The position numbers and the translations under genes are program-made. DNA of 64,000 nt, taken from contig JAHGAU010000005.1 in assembly GCA_019925105.1 (NCBI GenBank), positions 806,001 to 870,000 of the forward strand. The letters are read 5' to 3'. Each line of letters begins with the position of its first letter. The stretch's first letter is position 1. This DNA comes from Niebla homalea. Taxonomy: Eukaryota > Ascomycota > Lecanoromycetes > Lecanorales > Ramalinaceae. Shown piece by piece: positions 59,001 to 64,000 of this stretch. The notes under the pieces are model-generated. The model saw nothing but the letters and a program-made list of their open reading frames with translations, made no database searches and was not told where the DNA came from.

Positions 59001-59284
59001 AGACAAGCACTGACGGGGGCAATTGGGCAGAGAGGACGTCAGAACCAGAGCCGGGTCAAGGTATCCCGAGCATTGAGGAGGAGATGGAAATTCGCCGCAT
59101 TCAGCAGGAAATAGACGAGCGGCTTGCAGCTGAGAAGTCTTCGGTAGTGGCTAAGGCTGAAGCAAATAAGACCAAGAAGGCCAAGAAAGCAAAGCCGACA
59201 GCGAAAGCAAAGGGTCAAGCCAAGCACGGGAAACAGTCGAAAGAGAAGCAAAAGGAGAAGTCTGCGGGACATGGGGAGTTATAG
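56036..59284 (+). CDS. lhs1: ER lumenal Hsp70-family chaperone Lhs1/GRP170
   Basis: Large Hsp110/GRP170-type chaperone that acts as nucleotide exchange factor for Kar2/BiP during import and folding. Single exon of 1,082 residues. A signal peptide with a Leu-rich core covers about residues 1-32. The nucleotide-binding domain begins AVLGVDLGTEYIKATLVKPG and contains VVITIPPFYTVQERKA, YDMGAGSTTATVLKF, and IILHGGAVRTPFVQ. An acidic, Ser-rich insertion (about 615-660) interrupts the substrate-binding part, which continues with a long helical lid. The end is Lys-rich and closes with HGEL, apparently a variant of the HDEL retrieval signal. Sec63, the J partner of Kar2, is encoded about 23 kb to the left. 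Confidence 0.94.
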   Translation: MPPHGRRRRPPVLSVFLPLLLLLLLVSSTSAVSSAVLGVDLGTEYIKATLVKPGVPLDIILTRDSKRKETAAVAFKPLAQKVNTAVSIAYPERIYGGDAIALSARFPKDVYSNLKPLLGLKYGSNPTIDYCANRPELQMVDFKGTGAVAFKSDSFIAEEDAFLVEELLAMELKNIKANAETMAGKAYGIQDVVITIPPFYTVQERKAVQAAAQLAGLKVLSLISDGLAVGLDYAKSRVFPTVNSGGKPEKHLIYDMGAGSTTATVLKFQGRTVKDVGKFNKTVQEVHVLGTGWDKTLGGDALNTIILDDMVRKFTEKTPVKAVGLEAKHVKSHGRSMAKLWKESERVRQVLSANSETTASFEGLYYEDQSLKYKLSRSDFESMASQYQERVQRPILDALASAKLSIDDLDSIILHGGAVRTPFVQRQLEDLIKGSDKIRTNVNSDEAAVFGAGFKAAAISPSFRVKEIRASDNSVYPVLVTWTIEGKEKQQKLFVPTSAVGTEKQVTFKMLADFEFALSQEVSEVAAASTLLPVSRTRTQNLTQSVKALSSQAGCANNEINTQFAIRLNPVDGLPEVLSGSVSCEAGEVEKKGVVDGMKDFLGFGPRRDEQQRLQDVGEGVSSASGETASVPESSTTSVAKASVTNSEASSSAENTNNSTRKRIVTLAVGFKSEASSLSTATSDDHERVVKRLLAFDVSDRSRVQREETLNNLEAYTYRIRDILLDEGFIGASTVAQRNEIEQRSSEISSWLYDDGAGAARDVLKAKLDELRSLVRPVQKRKEEALKRPEASKQLRDGLQQAQTMVQMIRQQQEEQALAADASASTSSAVEAETSQASSTSVDDFAGLDDESRSTSTLMVEPSDVPKPLYSKQDLNTISERRESMQKWLEEKEQEQDKLSASDEPILLFSDLDARTKELNELMTDLLTKQMKASKPRKIKSSKGGEKAGTFSAKSSEAAETSSTSFQAEPDPTEATEAEPTPAQAAESETSTDGGNWAERTSEPEPGQGIPSIEEEMEIRRIQQEIDERLAAEKSSVVAKAEANKTKKAKKAKPTAKAKGQAKHGKQSKEKQKEKSAGHGEL

Positions 59285-59669
59285 AAACGTGATAGAATCC
59301 AAGATCCTTATACTCGCTCAAGAGACTTGCGAAGGCTGTATATTAGACGATCCGACGTGTATGCCAATTAGTAGTGTACAGTATCATGAATAAGGCGAGC
59401 TGGGTCAGGGCGTATCATCGTTGAGCAAATTTAGGATATTTTCGCGGCAGTAGACGGGAACACCTTAGGTTGACAGCTACAACTGCGGCTTCGACAGAAC
59501 CCTTGGAGAAGATAAAAGTCAACATGTGATCAATCTTGACTTTGGAGTCATCTGGACAGCATCAGTATCGGGAAGCCATGCGTATTTCCCCCCTTGAGCT
59601 AAAAGGGATGAACATCTTGATATTGTAATTGACGCCGCCGACCGCGCAGTATCATCAACATCTGGAGAC
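59285..59669. other. Intergenic region, 385 bp
   Basis: Between LHS1 and DML1 on the same strand. It holds the DML1 promoter. Nothing else recognised. Confidence 0.5.
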
Positions 59670-61368
59670 ATGCACGAGATCTTGACAATTCAGCTTGGGC
59701 ATCAAGCCAATTACCTGGCAACGCATTTCTGGAATACCCAGGTATGAATAAATATTACTCTCTTGAGCCGGTCGTCCTCTTCCACCCGAACAACTCATTC
59801 ATCGCACGTCTTGGCAGGAGTCGTATTTCACCTTTGGGTCCGAAGAGACGCTATCTTCAGTCGACAGTGACATTCTATTCCGTGCCGGTATCAGTGAGCA
59901 TCGCGAGGAAACATACACGCCGCGCACCCTCATCTACGATCTCAAGAGCGGATTTGGTGGCCTGCGCAAATGGGGTGGATTGTACGATCAGCAAATGCCT
60001 GTACGAGACGGGAATGCGCAGGATGGTAGAGGTGTCTGGTAATCCTTGTCCACAGCGCTACTCACCAGAAGGTCCATCCAGGCTGACCCCACAATACTAC
60101 AAGGAATGGTACTGTTGCATATCATCAGGATTCGCCAATACCCCCAGCAGAGTACCAACGTAGCCTTGAAGAGAACCAGTCCAGTCCCGGCAAACTCACC
60201 GTAGATACAGTCCGCTACTGGTCGGATTACAATCGGATCTTCTATCATCCCCGCTCCATCGTTCAGCTTAGTGACCGTGATTTTGACTCTAGCCTGTCGC
60301 CCCTTGAGAGCTATGAATCTGGAGAGGAGCTGTTCGCCAACGTTGACAGGGATGATGATCTACTCGACCGAGATCTGCGACCGTTGCTGGAAGAGTGCGA
60401 TCAGGTACAAGCCGTTCAACTACTGACAGCTAGAGATGGTGCATGGGCGGGATTCGGCGCCAATTATACTGAAAGGCTGCGAGATGAGTTCGGAAAGCTA
60501 GGACTCTGGGTCTGGGGCATTGCGGATGGACGAGGCAAGCTGCTGAGAAGCCGGCAACTCGTCAGATCGATGAATGAAGCCCGTGTGCTAAGTGAGATGT
60601 CTGCAAATGCCTCAATGTACGTACCGCTATCGGTACCCGCGGCTGGTCTGCCACCGTATATGCAGCTCAACAGAGAGTTTCACTGGCACACGTCAGCCCT
60701 ACTGGCAGCAGCATTTGAATCCATCACCTTGCCTGCCCGGCAACGGCCTGCAGACCTCGGCCACACAGGCCTAGATCGACTCGAGGCTGGCTTAAATACT
60801 AATGGCCACCAGCGTGTGGCCCGACTTCAAGCTAGTGTGTCAGTTGCACCCTCTTCAACCGCACAGGAGCGGGATCTGAGCACCGACTTAGACCTTGATT
60901 TGTCGACCAACCTGCCGGATCTCTCATCTATCAAATCTTCACGGAGCTACAATAGTGTCTTTGGAGGTGTAGAATGCTTTCGTGGGCGTCAATATGAATC
61001 CAACGATGTAATGGTGAAAGGCCACCCGGTTTCTAGCTCATGGGATAAGACCAGGTAAGCTGCCTGACAAGTGGGCAAGAATATAGAAATTCACTGTTCA
61101 CCACTCCAGATTCGTAAGCTCACTGGCATATCCGCTTATCGACAGCTTCCCTCCGATATTTTTCGGCTTATCGAGTGGCTCAGTTGACATTGCATCTTCC
61201 TTGACCACATCGACCAAAGTTGCAAGGCATGTCAAATCCTTGCGGGCCGAGATCAATTCCACTGTCGGTGCGTCCGAACGAGAAGGATTGATCGATAGCC
61301 TCAGTGATATCGTGAATGGGTATGAAGAAGGATGGAGTAGCGGTGATGAGGAGGACAGTGACGAATAG
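59670..61368 (+). CDS. dml1: Mitochondrial DNA inheritance protein Dml1 (Misato/tubulin-like)
   Basis: Tubulin-related protein needed for mitochondrial DNA partitioning and mitochondrial shape. Exons 59670-59741, 59818-60038, 60104-61054 and 61110-61368 give 500 residues. The start [22 protein letters not shown] is the Misato segment II hallmark. The second exon supplies [30 protein letters not shown]. The third restores [12 protein letters not shown] and contains [21 protein letters not shown], then [21 protein letters not shown], the tubulin-like core. The C terminus is acidic ([10 protein letters not shown]). The third exon's acceptor was placed at 60103 because the nearer AG at 60081 would bring in a stop. 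Yeast Dml1 is essential. Confidence 0.94.
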
Positions 61369-62202
61369 ATGAGGTTTTGGTGTGCCTCAACCGCAGCGCC
61401 AATGCAAAATGGCACTCAAAATCTCACCAAGACGCAATCCGTTGATGCTCCAATGGTGACATCTTCACATGATCATCCACTCAACGAAAACATCTGAAGG
61501 ATTCAATCCCTGATGATATCAGAGACAAAGCCAATGTTTGTCCCTATCCAGACATCTCCAGTCCCTGGTGAGCAAAGAAGCTTTGGGGGGACCTGACTAC
61601 CTTTCAATGCCGTAGCAACCTTACTATCTTCTGCCCACTCAATCGGAGACATCAAACCAGGTCTGTTATCGGAATGGACCTCTGGATATGTCTTCCTCTA
61701 TAAAGGCAGTATTCGAGCGGAAAATTTCTCCCTGCTCTTACTCCTCGCAGCTCAAACAGGAAGCAACCATGATGAAAGGAATATGGAGAAAGATCTATTA
61801 AATTGGTGAGTAAGTCTGCGCTGTCATTTGATCTCAACAAAAGGAGTATGTTTACTGGGACTGCCTGTCTATTTGTGCTGTCATCCGATTTGACTTTCCA
61901 CTTTTTTTCTCCATGTCCTACCGGATAGAGTGAATTGTAAACAGCCTCACCGTGTTACACTTTGGTGCGTCAGGAGGCGTCATGAGCCGGGGCTGGGGAA
62001 AATATGACATATCCGTTTGTGACAGGCTTTGCTTCTTATCCATACATCCTTTTATCATCCTGCCTGACCCGGCGCTTCCTTTGCTTTCCTACAGGTTTCG
62101 GCATCAGGAGGTCACTCACTACGCTTCTTGCATACCGCAAGAATTGTGCCATCTCGACAATCATCCGAGTAGATCTGAAGCAAGCTTCAGAATCTATTCA
62201 AA
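61369..62202. other. Intergenic region, 834 bp, upstream of surface glycoprotein gene
   Basis: A TATA-like TATAAAG lies at 61699-61705, unusually far (about 500 bases) from the start codon, which would imply a long leader. A T-run followed by C (CACTTTTTTTCTCC) lies near 61900. No gene supported. Confidence 0.4.
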
Positions 62203-64000
62203 ATGTTGTCCAAGCTTCCATTCTTTGCTGCGCTCTTGGCAGCTTCCTCGTCTTGTTATGGGATTGGGAACAAGAGGCAAGTTGCGGCGGGCAACTTGAC
62301 AACGTGAGTTCAAAGCAGCAAGTCTACTGCCGATACTGAACCCTGAGCAGTGCCCTGACTACCGTCACCACCTGCGTAAGAACGGCCAAGATACATTCTT
62401 GCAGTACAGGGATTTGCGCTGACGATGGTGTAGCCGGTCACATCGACCGCCATCAATGGCAACTCCACTTCCCTGAGCATTGGCACCACGACCTCGACCA
62501 TTGTCCGGACTCTCTGCACAACGTGTCCTGCGTCTACGACACCCAAAACGACAGCCCAAACGACAGCCCAAACGGCACCCCAAACGACAGCCCAAACGGC
62601 ACCCCAAACGGCACCCCAAAAGACCCTCCCGGTGCCACTGCTCACGACCGGACCATCTTCTGCGGGTCCCAGATCAACGCCGTTTCCCTTGTTTCCCAAC
62701 ACGACCGTTGCTCCTCCTATCTTGAGGACCAAGACCGTTGCTTCTCCTCTCATCTTGACGACCAAGACCTTAGTGCTTACAACGACCTTCTGTGAGCAGC
62801 CCAAAAAACCAAACCCCCCCCCCCAAACAAGCCAAGAACGAAGTCAATTCTGACAATCGTCTAGGCCCAACAACGTCGAGCGTGTATACCGTTAGAAACC
62901 AAACACTCACCCGGCCCCTCACTCTCTCCACTGAAACTTCGACCTATACAACAACTACCGTCTGCCCTATCGAGACCCTGCCCCCTGGCATGACAACAAA
63001 ATCAATAGTCCTTACAAGCACATTCTGTACGTCGTCGATCTGGCAAGGTCAACTAGACCTCTATTTGGAAAAGACTTACGCTGCTTAGGCCCAACCACGT
63101 CCCAAGTCATCTCCGAGGGCACTACCAAGAAAACCGTCCCAATAACGCTCTCTCCTGTGACTCACCTGTCTACAACTATCACCACTTGCCCCATTGAAAC
63201 GTTTGCTCCTAATTCGACGGCGACGCTATCGGTCTCGACTGTTCCTGTGCTGACTACTCCAGTTCAGACCACCCCAGCCAAGTCTGTGCCAGGTGCTCCA
63301 ACAAGGCTTGTGGCCGTTTCTTCTCCAGTGATTTCGCTACCACCAGCCTCCAAGGTCGAAGTATCCAGGCCTGCTGGTTCCTTCTCGCCTGTGACTTTTG
63401 TCACCACTCATTCAGCACCAGCTGGATCAACTGGCTCGGTCGAGACAATTATTTCGACACCGGCAGCCTCAACACCTGAGCTTCCTAGCCCTGTCACCTT
63501 CCTGTCTACCATTCGTGGTCCAGCAGGCAGCTCGTCAGCAGTCGAGACCTTTGTCTCAACTCCTGCCGCCCTCAATGCGGCATCTGCCAGCCCCGTCACC
63601 GTTCTCTCCACGCGCCCTGCTACAGCAGGAGCATCCCAAATTGTGGAGACATCCGTCTCGTTCGCGCCCGCCCCCACTCCAGAGGTCCCCAGGCCCTCCA
63701 CGTTCCTCTCGACTCTGCCCGCTTCGGCAGGCGCTGCATCATCGGTTCAGACGCTGGTCTCATCTCCTGTCCCGTCCGCCGCAGAAGAGTCCAGCCCAAT
63801 TGCTGTCTCACCTGCTAGTGTCGCCCCACCTGTTGGCAGCGAAGCTACAGGTGTTCCTAGCGAGGCTTCGACTCCTGCGGCTCCGACTCCTGCGGCCGCG
63901 GCCCCTGCCGCTGCGACCCCTGCCGCTTCGACCCCTACTGCTTCGACCCCTGCCGCTTCGACCCCTACGGCTTCGACCCCTGCAGCTACCATCCCTGCCG
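62203..64000 (+). CDS. Ser/Thr/Pro-rich cell-surface glycoprotein, 3' end outside window
   Basis: Predicted secreted, heavily O-glycosylated wall or adhesin-type protein. Exons are 62203-62303, 62351-62375, 62434-62791, 62865-63026 and 63089-64000 (continuing). The signal peptide is MLSKLPFFAALLAASSSCYG. After it come Cys-bearing Thr-rich modules with TVTTC, TTSTIVRTLCTTCP, TYTTTTVCPIETLPPG and TTITTCPIETFAPN. Exons four and five both begin GC-CCA-AC(A/C)-ACG, completing a cysteine codon whose T ends the previous exon. Later parts hold four 34-residue repeats (63385-63792) and then a run of ASTPA units to the window edge. The C terminus, where a GPI signal would lie, is not in view. Similar Thr-rich modules occur in many mould surface proteins; no adhesion ligand can be named. 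Confidence 0.75.
62555..62614 (+). repeat. Five tandem 12-bp units in the surface glycoprotein
   Basis: Two unit types, CCCAAACGACAG and CCCAAACGGCAC, arranged A-B-A-B-B. In frame they encode a TAQT/APQT-like pattern. Confidence 0.92.
63385..63792 (+). repeat. Four exact-length 102-bp (34-residue) repeats in the surface glycoprotein
   Basis: Units start at 63385, 63487, 63589 and 63691. Each opens with (S/R)P(V/S)T(F/V), has AG(S/A) near the middle and VET/VQT before a (S)TP-like end. Lengths are identical although sequence has diverged. Confidence 0.9.
63865..64000 (+). repeat. Tandem 15-bp repeat (ASTPA units), continuing past the window
   Basis: Nine 15-base units such as GCTTCGACCCCTGCC from 63865 to 63999 encode Ala/Ser/Thr/Pro/Ala. 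The codons CCTGCC and TCGACC are strongly reused, so recent slippage is likely. Confidence 0.9.

Noticed and set aside
59742..60103. DML1 as a broken gene with early stops
   Set aside because: Two introns (59742-59817 and 60039-60103) give a continuous Misato sequence of normal length.
62365..62619. Minus-strand ORF with GCRLGCRLGCRL repeats
   Set aside because: Antisense reading of the 12-base repeat in the surface glycoprotein gene.

Overview
The window comes from the nuclear genome of a filamentous ascomycete (Pezizomycotina). The evidence is many short introns of 47 to 140 bases with GT(A/G)NGT donors, CTNAC-type branch points and AG acceptors; proteins split across exons that become full length after splicing; and families typical of moulds (DUF4045/gelsolin, DUF3455, Osh with ankyrin and PH domains, Cas1p-type acyltransferase). 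I found no CRISPR array, operon, convincing tRNA or rRNA, or intact transposon. Genus and species cannot be told from the sequence alone.

Layout, left to right. 1-1957(-): Osh1/Osh2-type sterol-transfer protein, 3' end outside the window. 2882-4635(-): coiled-coil protein, probably spindle-pole associated. 4636-6296: AT-rich gap with only broken ORFs. 6297-8624(-): seven-exon DHA1-type MFS transporter. 9311-15160(+): DIP2/Cmr2-type tandem adenylate-forming protein. 15484-17943(-): Drs1 DEAD-box helicase. 18404-21535(-): GNAT acetyltransferase on a very long disordered arm. 21789-22618(+): six-exon Arl2 GTPase. 23142-28326(+): DUF4045/gelsolin protein. 29049-29384(+): small basic/acidic protein. 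30398-32764(+): Sec63. 33337-36810(-): Vps3-type CORVET subunit. 37399-39822(+): CASP/Coy1 golgin. 40675-41648(-): secreted DUF3455 protein. 42754-43930(-): intradiol dioxygenase. 44457-45848(+): Mn-type CDF transporter. 46394-48138(-): mitochondrial phosphatidylserine decarboxylase. 48701-50944(+): Usa1/Herp-like UBL membrane protein. 51429-54096(+): Cas1p-type acyltransferase. 54190-55507(-): Tfc7-like histidine phosphatase. 56036-59284(+): Lhs1/GRP170. 59670-61368(+): Dml1/Misato. 62203-64000(+): repetitive cell-surface glycoprotein running off the right edge.

Most genes are housekeeping and independently transcribed. Membrane biology recurs: three ER proteostasis genes (SEC63, a USA1-like gene, LHS1), lipid homeostasis (OSH, DIP2, PSD1) and trafficking (ARL2, VPS3, COY1, SEC63). 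Sec63 and Lhs1 are both partners of Kar2/BiP during import into the ER, but the genes lie about 23 kb apart and I infer no co-regulation.

Splice models were built by hand. They give uninterrupted frames whose summed exon lengths are divisible by three for MFS, GNAT, ARL2, DUF4045, SEC63, COY1, DUF3455, dioxygenase, PSD1, CAS1, the Tfc7-like gene and DML1. The most noteworthy observations are two likely GC-AG introns, a surface protein with duplicated exons plus four exact 102-bp repeats, a shared palindrome core in three intergenic regions, and a triple 14-bp repeat abutting the VPS3 start codon. I did not find a convincing new biological system.
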